DNA of 64,000 nt from Owenia fusiformis. Taxonomy: Eukaryota; Annelida; Polychaeta; Sabellida; Oweniidae. The notes beneath the pieces were generated by a model. The model was not told where the DNA came from. It saw only the letters and a program-made list of their open reading frames with translations, and did not search any database. Below are positions 32,601-37,652 of the stretch, piece after piece (positions within the stretch are counted from its first letter, which is position 1; each line of letters begins with the position of its first letter). Location: NCBI GenBank assembly GCA_903813345.2, contig CAIIXF020000009.1, positions 1,734,001 through 1,798,000 of the forward strand, in the 5' to 3' direction. A program made the translations under genes and the position numbers.

Positions 32601-34107
32601 TTTTTCGTTTTTGGGTTTACAGAAAGGGACTTAACGGTTCATTCTCTTTTTAAATGGTCACGACTTTCAGATTAAATTCCTTAGGAACAACAATCAATCA
32701 AAGTGTTCATAAATCAGGCATGTCTGTTGATGTCATTCATCTTCTGTAACATCTAAGACTTAGTGATTTTGATGGTACCAGCAACAATTTTAGACCTTTT
32801 TCTAAAATATATAAGGATATTAGCCCCATAGTGCCAGTAATAACTGAGGTATAGCTAATTGTAAGCTTTCACTTTTTGCACCACCGTGTATATATATATA
32901 TCATTATATGCAGGGTTCTCCCCAGAATATAATTGCATGGCGCTCCCCCCTGCTCACCTAATTTTCCCCCCTGTTCCCCCCTGCTTGCTTCATCCCTGCT
33001 GTTCCCCCCTGCTTGCTTCACCTGCCCAGGGTCTTCAATATAATCATAAATGGGCCATATTATCATGTAGTATTATTAAATAAAAGGTTTTCTAAATGAG
33101 ATTTGGTGTTTATTTACATTTTGCAACCCTGTAACCATATGAGAGCTGCTGAAGTACATATTGACAAAGTACGCGAGTGATGCAAGCGGCAAAAATTGAC
33201 ACAAAAATCACGCGAGCGAAGAGAGTGGCGTAACTTGTTAAAAAATCCCCCCCTGCTATCAAAAAATCTTGGGGAGATCACTGATATGTATTCGCTGTTA
33301 CTTGGTTTGGAATAGATGGAACCATGGCCATTCCCTGGAATTAATGTCCTAAATCCCAACATGGATGATGAAAAGTACTAACCACCAGTTGGGTCATATG
33401 ACTAGTCATCAGTACCCTTTATCTTCCCTCTAGCAGTGAATATATGAGTTGAATGCCTTTGAATGACCATAATAACCTGTTACCATGATTAAAAGTTGTA
33501 ATTAAAAAAGTCTTATTTTGTTTTCGTATACGCAAAGTACATATGGGGTATATAATAAAACAAATAGTGACTGTCACATTTTCCGGAAATAGAGTCAAAA
33601 TTTGTCTCTCGGGAATATTCTGTCCACTGATACGTTCCCTGGACCTGCAGCCTCGGGAACATATAAGTGGACAGGATATTTCATCGGAATAATATTTTTC
33701 ACTATTTCCCGAAATTGACAGTCACTATTTGTATATTGCTAGATAAGACAAGGAATTTTAGAATAGACAAAGGACAAACAGCATTTTCCAGTCAAAATTT
33801 CCACTTTTAAAAGTATAGTACTATGATATATTGGACGGAGTGATGGTGTCATACTGAAGTTATACTCTAACCCAATCCATCTTCAGCGTATACTATCAAA
33901 AGAAGCACAGTTTGGCAAAAAGAAACGTTTTACTAAAATAATGTACTTTATCTTTCTAGACCCAGTGATGTTGGTAAAGGCTGTATTCAATTAATTGAAG
34001 ATGACACGTTGAATGGGAAGGCCTTGCTCATCAACCACGGTGATACTGGACACGGTGATGTCTTATTCTCATACATAGAGCCACAGACAGATATAGTGAA
34101 ACCATAG
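707..34107 (+). CDS. HPGD-like: Gene A: HPGD-like short-chain dehydrogenase, 3' four exons (join 707-803,1360-1436,3118-3278,33960-34107)
   Basis: This is the C-terminal 160 residues of an NAD-dependent short-chain dehydrogenase/reductase. Exons match exons 4-7 of gene B one for one in phase and content, and total the same length (483 nt including stop). If numbered like gene B, the catalytic Ser138 lies in IFTAS, and Tyr151 and Lys155 in YSATK. The exon 6 peptide CPSFVDTPLIT is the SDR PG-type motif after the active site, and exon 7 carries LIEDDTLNGKAL. Exons 1-3, with the TGxxxGxG cofactor motif, lie off the left edge. All splice sites are GT-AG. Intron 6 is 30,681 bp and full of mobile elements, against 3.7 kb in gene B. 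The family oxidises the 15-hydroxyl of prostaglandins in vertebrates; the substrate here is unknown. No disabling change is seen in the visible part. Confidence 0.85.
804..1359 (+). other. Gene A intron 4 (holds a hairpin)
   Basis: GT-AG intron of 556 bp. The only structure seen is the inverted repeat at 851-1043. Confidence 0.75.
851..1043. repeat. Hairpin element with 74-bp arms
   Basis: The arm 851-924 is an almost perfect reverse complement of 970-1043, with a 45-bp AT-rich spacer. The arms share the A/C-biased block ACGTTTCGTAG followed by a T-rich run. The architecture is that of a foldback MITE or a snap-back copy. No target duplication is evident. Confidence 0.75.
1360..1436 (+). CDS. 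HPGD-like: Gene A exon 5 (YxxxK active site)
   Basis: TTATAG acceptor and GTAAGT donor. The 77-nt exon encodes LVPSGQAPVYSATKHG and continues to RSMA. It carries the YSATK catalytic motif. The residue equivalent to human HPGD Gln148 is Ala. Confidence 0.85.
1734..2600 (-). pseudogene. Degenerate IS630/Tc1/mariner-type DDE transposase
   Basis: Minus-strand frames give, in order: an N-terminal piece starting MSRSVRTRQNIDAALDSVSR and ending in RDLLGDVWFSAV, the region of the first catalytic Asp (the expected SDEAHF is degraded to SAVTKR); GHVNSKNYVLG and IIGPYFIENEE; the second-Asp motif QQDGATPHT; and a C-terminal end in another frame, ECTRVVDNFAKRMQVC, stopping near 1734. The frame breaks at about 2290 and 2020, and the segment with the third acidic residue is missing or scrambled. 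It cannot encode an active enzyme. Confidence 0.8.
2612..2656. repeat. (CT)n microsatellite
   Basis: About 15 CT dinucleotides at 2612-2640, then an interrupted run to 2656, inside the mariner relic just upstream of its transposase start. Confidence 0.95.
3118..3278 (+). CDS. HPGD-like: Gene A exon 6
   Basis: TTTTAG acceptor, GTATGT donor. It encodes SGLRFNVLCPSFVDTPLIT and on to LRNSIDLL, the region after the active site that forms the substrate lid in SDRs. 161 nt against 158 in gene B. Confidence 0.85.
3466..4345 (+). repeat. Left palindrome-rich arm
   Basis: About 230 bp of unique-looking end sequence, then about a dozen copies of an A/T palindrome close to TATAGAAATTTCTATA between 3700 and 4315, 30 to 75 bp apart. 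A sub-unit of about 125 bp containing two palindromes is tandemly duplicated (about 4091-4213 and 4223-4333). It aligns in reverse complement with 31885-32666. Confidence 0.85.
4346..5369. other. No recognised feature
   Basis: AT-rich intronic sequence. I see no coding frame, inverted repeat or array here. Confidence 0.6.
6414..7564 (-). repeat. 3' LTR of gypsy element
   Basis: 1151 bp, matching 14090-15240 almost base for base. On the plus strand it starts TGTGAGGGACG and ends GCATGTCACA. Repeated ACTACCTTAA-type motifs lie near its plus-strand left end. Confidence 0.95.
7565..7908 (-). other. 3' untranslated region of gypsy element
   Basis: AT-rich spacer of 344 bp between the polyprotein stop and the 3' LTR. 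No env-like frame is present. Confidence 0.75.
7909..12912 (-). CDS. Gag-Pol polyprotein, Ty3/gypsy, 1667 aa, intact
   Basis: One uninterrupted frame. Residues about 14-31 and 44-61 are a tandem duplication (EAERxIDEMAETL). A Gag-like region follows, then an Arg/Gly-rich stretch at about 340-370 in place of a CCHC knuckle. The aspartic protease has DSGSSV near 442. The reverse transcriptase starts near 715 and carries YLDDLLVYS near 872. RNase H shows DASSSGLG near 1031 and TDNNPLTY near 1100. The integrase has an H-H-C-C zinc domain near 1290-1330 and acidic residues in CIDF, SDQGRNFES (about 1420) and CERFN (about 1458), with a basic C-terminal tail. The order protease-RT-RNase H-integrase defines Ty3/gypsy. 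Every catalytic motif is present, so the copy may be competent. There is no frameshift between gag and pol. Confidence 0.97.
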   Translation of the reverse strand: MAEAQDGVTPSDIKAEAERIIDEMAETLCQEDPTKKKTTTKDHKSEAERAIDEMAETLDKEERVKRRELLRMINMEKELAILKKKYLDEEIPDRKTLADTQSASSTPETSSKNTQYISKKPKLNKFMGNKDEDIYDWIEDATMAIRDLKNNSEKVDFVVYHLGPNPRREARYLTNPTPTEIFKTLQRVFGIHKSSHKSMTEFYTRKQHQNETIAQYTQALMKLMDIVKQNQDEKVDEDKLLKEQLIEGVCCPKMRWELRGISDYNSSTTFHTLRETAFQYELNEKQSDSMETKKTTANTVDSNNTLHSMMKTLLEKQNKMENELNEIKEMKNNPQQNFNSYGRGQFNNRFNRGQNNYRGRGRSRGNNYSRRPSNYYNSNERYDNHSVQVNDPKNSDSKPNEVITNVNLTTDTTCISCHPNMEKIVGETQKWDIKIGDIETTGIMDSGSSVTLMSKEFYENQFVKELQPFQLLDLKAANNLKIPYKGLLIEDIIIQDITIKDCGILVHEESGSYPDLLIGMNVLKHLPTFQSTPNDTEERTHLIRVKGQVFIPASTTVDVDVSTGSFRGQGLVEPLDRVLPGNVQVMNGYIDATSGSATIRVLNASETSVILTKRTPIGQLHSATVNCCKVSYSIQDNTVEIATNENLKSKPIENDEEPTVPQHVIQEVNRLLEDFPGTEDERKKTAKLFYKYHKIFGSDENDLGYTDAIEHKIPTPDDFAVNEPFRRVPPAVFQELREHIDTLIQKKIIRPSTSNFASPIVLVRKKNKSLRLCVDYRQLNHNTKKDVFPLPRIQESMDALLNAKWFCSLDLQSAYHQVKVAQEDIHKTSFTTPFGTFEYLRMPFGLCNAPATYQRLMTMAFKDEIFKTLLVYLDDLLVYSSTIEEMIHRLENVFSILHSYNLKLELKKCYFFKETVTYLGHQISKEGIKPDPEKIKVIVNWKQPKTLKDLRRFLGMAGYHRRFVKNYAATAQPLHNLVTKVTKRTKKKTENIEKLWTEDCTQAQATLKEKLSTAPVLAFADYNKPFVLEIDASSSGLGCELLQEQERKMRVIGYGSRSLRGGEKNMNNYSSKKLELLALKWSVTEKFRDFLLGSKFTIFTDNNPLTYIMRKKKLPALEQRWVSDLACFNFEIKYKPGIKNTAADALSRLEHSSEDEDEDDDFEVSAMSVIAEITNTTHLPELSTEINQKEVNVLTVESDITPTETTVFPTITKEGLATLQDNDQDISLIKEIIKHNIIPTPKILKKMTKHQRKWEKQRHKLRLVDNILYRKVKSNDKDVNQVAIPTVLKEEVLKAGHDFAGHQGVERTDKLISDRYFWPGMKQDICEYIKTCNRCVYGKMPFHKIITPMGRLTAKSPLDLVCIDFTLLEKATNGMENVLIITDVFTKFTIAKETKDQTAETVSKVLVKDLFLVYGIPKRLHSDQGRNFESKIVDCLCKTYNVQKSRTTPYHPQGNGQCERFNRTLHNLLLSLEAKKKNKWPEYLKELVYSYNITPHSSTGYSPFYMMFGREALLPLSLVLDSENDDEDSEGNKADNWVTKQKQTFKEAYAHAEENMNQNADRRKERHDKKPTIIEDKIDVGRKVLTRRRTLGRNKIQDYYEDSVYKVIERKGDTYTIENEDSLRKTVNREDLKELPEGIRNKKLLNEDTAEEVPQLRRSKRLLDQQK
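12913..14089 (-). promoter_or_regulatory. 5' leader of gypsy element
   Basis: 1177 bp between the 5' LTR and the start codon at 12912. It is unusually long and contains the 39-bp minisatellite. The remainder is AT-rich with no coding potential beyond the repeat translation. Confidence 0.75.
13475..13800. repeat. 39-bp minisatellite with AGATGGCGCTC cores
   Basis: Core AGATGGCGC starts at 13519, 13593, 13632, 13671, 13710, 13749 and 13785. Degenerate units lie at about 13479 and 13555. Spacing is exactly 39 bp over the central units. Each unit reads roughly TTCATATAGATGGCGCTC plus an AT-rich spacer. The core resembles the AGRTGGCGC-type motif known for CTCF, and contains the GCCAT core of YY1/Pho on the other strand. 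Whether anything binds it is inference. Confidence 0.9.
14090..15240 (-). repeat. 5' LTR of gypsy element
   Basis: 1151 bp. It is the upstream LTR in element orientation and should contain the promoter. Virtually identical to 6414-7564. Confidence 0.95.
16065..17585. other. No recognised feature
   Basis: AT-rich intronic DNA without convincing frames or repeats on either strand. Confidence 0.55.
17586..18281. mobile_element. TIR MITE with about 90-bp arms
   Basis: Left arm 17586-17678 starts CTACCCTTTGCATTCG; right arm 18192-18281 is its reverse complement with few differences. 696 bp, no coding capacity, with a second MITE nested inside at about 17722-17957. Confidence 0.75.
17722..17957. 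mobile_element. G/C-tract MITE nested in 17586-18281
   Basis: Ends GGCGTAGCCAG and CTGGCTACGCC are inverted. Each is followed inward by a G or C run and a GCGATCGCA-type block. A partial copy of the same end (GGCGTAGCCAGGA and a G run) sits at about 21098-21140. Confidence 0.65.
18282..19127. other. No recognised feature
   Basis: AT-rich intronic DNA. No frame or repeat supported. Confidence 0.55.
19128..19248. repeat. GC-rich-stem hairpin element, copy 1
   Basis: Arms of about 50 bp containing CGGCGCCCGGCCGA pair with TCGGCCGGGCGCCG around a short AT loop. The same hairpin family occurs at 31077-31178, and a half copy lies at 40948-41005. Confidence 0.8.
19309..19394 (+). repeat. Solo arm of the 17586-18281 MITE family
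   Basis: Matches the right arm 18192-18281 in the same orientation, from GCTGCGTGCAGA to GCAAAGGGTAG. No partner arm was found. Confidence 0.7.
19664..19838 (+). repeat. Direct repeat, copy 1
   Basis: About 175 bp aligning with 20166-20340, from AGAAGTCT to AATTGCTTTTAATT. It looks like a local duplication of non-coding DNA, or the ends of an unrecognised element. Confidence 0.75.
20166..20340 (+). repeat. Direct repeat, copy 2
   Basis: Partner of 19664-19838, with scattered substitutions and small indels. Confidence 0.75.
20341..22342. other. Intronic DNA with a MITE fragment only
   Basis: Apart from the G-run MITE fragment at 21098-21140, nothing is recognisable. Confidence 0.55.
22343..22844. 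mobile_element. 502-bp MITE with 6-bp target duplication
   Basis: Ends CAGGCCTGTCAACT and AGTTGACAGGCCTG are inverted repeats, and ATGCCT flanks both ends (22337-22342 and 22845-22850). The interior has repeated GAACACCT motifs, a G run at 22550-22567 and GCGTGAC repeats. There is no coding capacity. Confidence 0.8.
22845..26073. other. Intronic DNA with a weak tandem duplication
   Basis: About 85-95 bp around 23041-23125 recur at 23231-23327 (shared GGAGACTTGTTTCC and TTAAATATTTGAT). Otherwise AT-rich with no supported feature. Confidence 0.55.
26074..26933. mobile_element. Non-autonomous mariner-like element, 860 bp
   Basis: Ends CGAGGGTTGATCCAAAAG and the complement of AACTTTTGGATTAACCCTCG are flanked by TA on both sides. 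Its TIRs resemble those of the elements at 34265-35322 and 52686-53773. No transposase motif is seen. Confidence 0.8.
26934..31076. other. No recognised feature
   Basis: 4.1 kb of AT-rich intronic DNA. Short open frames show no domain motifs. A sequence like a mariner end (GGGTTGTCCCATAAGTCC, about 30000) has no partner. Confidence 0.5.
31077..31178. repeat. GC-rich-stem hairpin element, copy 2
   Basis: CGGCGCCCGGCCGATTGAGT pairs with ACTCAATCGGCCGAGCGCCG around a loop of about 33 nt. Same family as 19128-19248. Confidence 0.8.
31179..31884. other. No recognised feature
   Basis: AT-rich intronic DNA between the hairpin and the right palindrome-rich arm. Confidence 0.5.
31885..32666 (-). repeat. 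Right palindrome-rich arm
   Basis: Reverse-complement counterpart of 3466-4345, roughly four bases in five matching by eye. It carries about nine TATAGAAATTTCTATA-like palindromes between 31980 and 32430, then the end block finishing GGTCACGACTT at 32666. Confidence 0.85.
32667..33560. other. Intronic DNA with C-rich short repeats
   Basis: A short tandem cluster of CCCCCCTGCTTGCTTCA-like units lies at about 32945-33030, with a related C run near 33246. No gene is seen. Confidence 0.6.
33561..33731. repeat. 171-bp hairpin
   Basis: CAAATAGTGACTGTCA at the left pairs with TGACAGTCACTATTTG at the right. Internal GGAAATAG/CTATTTCC and GTCCACT/AGTGGAC continue the stem. It ends about 230 bp before gene A exon 7. 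Confidence 0.75.
33960..34107 (+). CDS. HPGD-like: Gene A exon 7 with stop
   Basis: TTCTAG acceptor. It encodes PSDVGKGCIQLIEDDTLNGK and ends at TAG 34105-34107. It is clearly paralogous to 59196-59346 and to the relic at 40775-40889. No canonical AATAAA lies close downstream. Confidence 0.85.
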
Positions 34108-34264
34108 GGCGTTAAATATGAAGCATCTTCCTGAGCAGGTGTGATCGCGGGAGTCCTGTGAACAGAGATTGAAGATGAAAATTCTTAATAATTTAAAATT
34201 TACAGTACTTTATTTGTATTAGTTAATGATTGGATTCAACAATACGATCCATATAATGCATGTA
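34108..34264. other. Gene A 3' flank
   Basis: Short presumed 3' untranslated/intergenic sequence. No clear polyadenylation hexamer close to the stop. Confidence 0.5.
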
Positions 34265-35322
34265 CGAGGGTTGTCCCAGAAGTAATGCACTATACGCTCT
34301 AACTTTATCAATAATTGATATTTTTCCATGAAATTTTCAGTAAATGTTCCTTAGAGACATTTTGATTATTCTAAAAATTTCCATGTTGACTGATTAAACT
34401 ATATTGATGTTATAATAAAATCAAGTTGGTGAGTTTGGGTAGGGCGGGGCAGGTTATACAGTCACGTCAAAAGGAATAAGAAATTGAAAATATGAAATAA
34501 TTAATCAACAAATACCATTTTGTGTAGCTATAAGAAGTATGCTCAAAAATGCATTTTAATATATTAAATTACTATGAGCACATCATAGATATAATGGATG
34601 TATATTGCACAGTGTCCCATTTCACATTTTCTCAAAATATTGCCCTTTGCATGTTATGTGCTTTTGATGCCTGTCAGGTCAAATAATCTTGGCAATTTCT
34701 TCCACTGTGACTTGTGGAGTTTTTGCCTCCCATGTTTGGAGTTGTCATCCAGGGTCAAATCGTCTCTTTTAAATCTCTTCTGCCACCCCATAATTGTAGT
34801 TCTATCTGGAATATACTCCTTATATACTTTCTTCATGGTAGCATTGTTTTGCGTGTCTTTGAGTATAAGTGAAGTATGAAATAAGGCCACCAAACGCAAG
34901 GCATTCTGTTATCAGGTGAGAATTGCAGCCATTTTTGCAATTTCTTGACTGTGACTTTATTTGAATTCGTGATTACTGAAATGTGGTATTATGACATCAC
35001 AGTGCTAAATGTCATTATTTGTACGTGGATACAAGTATGCTGAATAAATTTAACAATTTCTCAAACATTTTGATCATTTAAAGGAGAGAACTATTAATAA
35101 AATAACACTTTTCATAATTAGAAAAATTGGTACCTGCCCCGCCCACCCCTACCCCCATGTTGTTATAGCAACCATATTAAGACTTAATATTTATGTTTGA
35201 TGCTGAAACTTCAGGATATAATAGATAAAACTTCAATTGTTATATCCACAAAATTTCAGCTGAATTGAAGAATATTAAAGAAAGTTCGAGCATATAGTGC
35301 ATTACTTCTGGGACAACCCTCG
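34265..35322 (-). mobile_element. Mariner-like element with transposase N-terminal remnant
   Basis: Inverted ends CGAGGGTTGTCCCAGAAGTA, flanked by TA on both sides. Minus-strand codons from 34899 to 34654 give KVYKEYIPDRTTIMGWQKRF and RDDLTLDDNSKHGRQ, which resemble the helix-turn-helix and the linker before the catalytic domain of mariner transposases. The catalytic part is missing, so it is a deleted relic. Confidence 0.8.
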
Positions 35323-35429
35323 TATTATCATCTTAAGTTTTTTGTGATATGTTGTCATTAATTTGAAATACAGATAATCGTACTATGTACTATTATACAT
35401 ATTAAATATTCGGTTTAAACACAAAATTT

Positions 35430-36050
35430 GCCATACTATATCACCTTTGGAGAACAAGAACACAGTTCAGCCGGTCCAACTTATTGTATATCAAATGCAA
35501 GGTTACTATGACTTTGACCTAGTCTGATAAATTATCCCGATGACTTCAACATTGCTAATAAGTAGATGTTAAGGTGAGATCCACATTGTTATTTTATGTC
35601 TAGATAACTTTAAAATGAATCTTACTGTAAAATATTTCGTCCTAGATTCATATGGTGTTGGCAAATACTACCAAGTTACACTGCAGCTTTCAAACTGGTC
35701 ACCCAAGATTGAGGATTAAGACGTTAACATTTTGGGAAAGGGATAGGGGGAGAGGGGGGGGGGGTGGCTAGAACTATTTGTGGGAACTAGCTAGGTGTGA
35801 GTGGAGACACTTATATTACCAATTGAATTGATTTTTGATTTTCTTATGTAAAAAAGAAATTAAGCCTAAATAATTTAGATGCCTCTTCCAGAATTAGACT
35901 TTTGTAATGCGATGAAATGTTCTGTGTACACATCTCATGTGACGAACAGTTCAACACACGATGACATATTTAATTAGTTTTAACGGATTATGTAAATTTA
36001 CTTGCGTTCTAGGGGAAATCTGGGGCTCCTTTCTCAAATACAAATATATT
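35430..36050 (+). repeat. Paralogous intergenic/promoter block, copy 1
   Basis: Aligns with 41100-41960 apart from an insertion in the latter at about 41345-41595. Shared blocks include AATTTAGATGC, AGTTCAACACAC and GGGGCTCCTTT. The equivalent sequence lies directly upstream of genes B and C, so this marks where a lost gene started. G run at about 35751-35764. Confidence 0.75.
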
Positions 36051-36838
36051 TGGATGCATCAACAAGTTTTTCAATTTAAACTCTATCGCAATGACTATAT
36101 TGAGTTATGTCCTCATATTTCGCATGTACACTGATCATAAATTTATAGATATACCTATAGAATTTCTAGACTGAATCTTTATTTGTTAAGAAAATATTGT
36201 TGTTATAGCAACAGAGGGTGCGCACTCATGGTTCATTGCACATTTATCATTAAATGAAATGAAATTTCACTGAATGAAAAATAGCATCAATCCTAAAATA
36301 CACAATTTTTTTAACCCTAATGTAGACAGAGGCGGATGACCCCCCTCCAGATTTCCCTCTTTATGTCTCCATGATTTTTTCATACTCACATGCGGAATAT
36401 GCCACATACCGCAGGTGAGACGGGCAAATCCACCCGTATCACAAATACCACACAACTATTAATATATGACATAACACGAAACACCTTATTCAAAATGCAA
36501 ATTGAATTCAGACTCGCTAATTTAGGCCTATATCTACCTTAGATACTTTGGGTTACAATAATAATGGTCACCTTATTGTAAGTCGTATCTATCTCTTGTT
36601 TAATTTGGACATGGGTCCAAACATCATATATATATATATGTATTACATACCTAGCGAAGCATTTGTATGGAAGTCAATGGGAAAGTTAGCGAGCTATATC
36701 CACCGATATTGCCCGATTACCCCGATATAGCCCGCTTACCTCGTTTTGATATTAGATTTCTTTAATAACCATGATAATATCATGACGTCACGTCATTGAT
36801 ACAAAGTAACCATGGGAACAAAGGCATGTAATACATCA
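36051..36838. other. Intergenic DNA with a degenerate repeat
   Basis: About 36385-36460 carries GCGGAATATGCCACATACCG and related units that recur at 48480-48560 and 48830-49010. No exon of the lost HPGD-like paralogue was found here. Confidence 0.55.
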
Positions 36839-36950
36839 GTTATGTCACTATGACGTGAAATATGCCTTCGTTCTTGCCCAAATATAGAGCCTCCCAAGGT
36901 CGGCCTATATTGGGAGAACTCAGGCATATTTCACGTCATAGTGACATAAC
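36839..36950. repeat. 112-bp hairpin with about 30-bp arms
   Basis: GTTATGTCACTATGACGTGA at the left is the exact reverse complement of the right end. Each arm has a CRE-like TGACGT. The loop contains the smaller stem TCTCCCAA/TTGGGAGA with a mismatch. Confidence 0.8.
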
Positions 36951-37041
36951 CTCTAAATATTTCTCATTTATGATATTTGATACTAGTTTTAATTCATGGG
37001 TCGCTTCTTGAATTCTGATCTACAATGACTTTCATAATATA

Positions 37042-37652
37042 CAGGGTGGGCCAAAAAACGCCACTTTTTTCAAGACACTACAAGCTTTTTATTTTCTCAC
37101 CTACATACCCCAAAGTTTGCAGTTAAAAGGGGTTTTAGTAATAATATAATGTAACAAGTTCTTCAACTTAGTTTATATTTGATCTAAAAGGGGAGTTCCA
37201 TTGGTCTGCCACCCTAATTGGTGATATATTTTACTTTTAGTTGCCTTGCTGATATTGCAGTATCAATGAAATATGAGCTAAGTTTTTTTCAACCTGTTTT
37301 AATTGCCAGCTTTTGTTGAGAAATTTTTCTAGATTGGGTGCATTCATACAATCTCCTGGCGACCTTCCCATACCCTATACTAACTGGGGTTTGCATCAGG
37401 GCTATTAGCTTGGCGATCATCAGGCCGTATCAGTTCAGGAACATTTTGCAAATTATGCTTATTTCTCATGGCACACCACATGTTTAAGTGAGACGCTGGT
37501 GACATATTTTATTCAAGTAAAAGTGTATAATTCATGATCCATGGCTAGATAACAACATCAAGTTTCATTTGGTATGCAAATTATGATTTAATATCAAAAA
37601 TTAAAAAAGTTATAGCATTATGAAATAAAGTGGCGTTTTTTGGCCCACCCTG
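37042..37652. mobile_element. TA-flanked MITE, 611 bp
   Basis: Ends CAGGGTGGGCCAAAAAACG are inverted and both flanked by TA, typical of Tc1/mariner-derived MITEs. A truncated second copy begins near 63757. Confidence 0.85.

Larger units (their letters stand above)
3466..32666. mobile_element. Candidate 29.2-kb element bounded by long inverted arms
   Basis: Both outer ends read AAGTCGTGACC inward (3466 onward, and the complement ending at 32666), and TCAG abuts both ends (3462-3465 and 32667-32670), as a 4-bp target duplication would. The arms stay alignable inward for about 0.8 kb. The intervening DNA encodes no transposase; its one intact frame belongs to the nested gypsy element. Removing the nested gypsy leaves about 20 kb. 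The alternative is two separately inserted, oppositely oriented copies of a smaller element, although neither arm shows its own second end. Confidence 0.45.
3279..33959 (+). other. Gene A intron 6 (30.7 kb, packed with mobile DNA)
   Basis: The donor GTATGT follows exon 6 and the acceptor TTCTAG precedes exon 7. The intron holds the paired palindrome-rich arms, the gypsy element nested in a DNA transposon, and several MITEs. Its gene B counterpart is 3693 bp. No host gene is recognisable in it on either strand. Confidence 0.8.
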
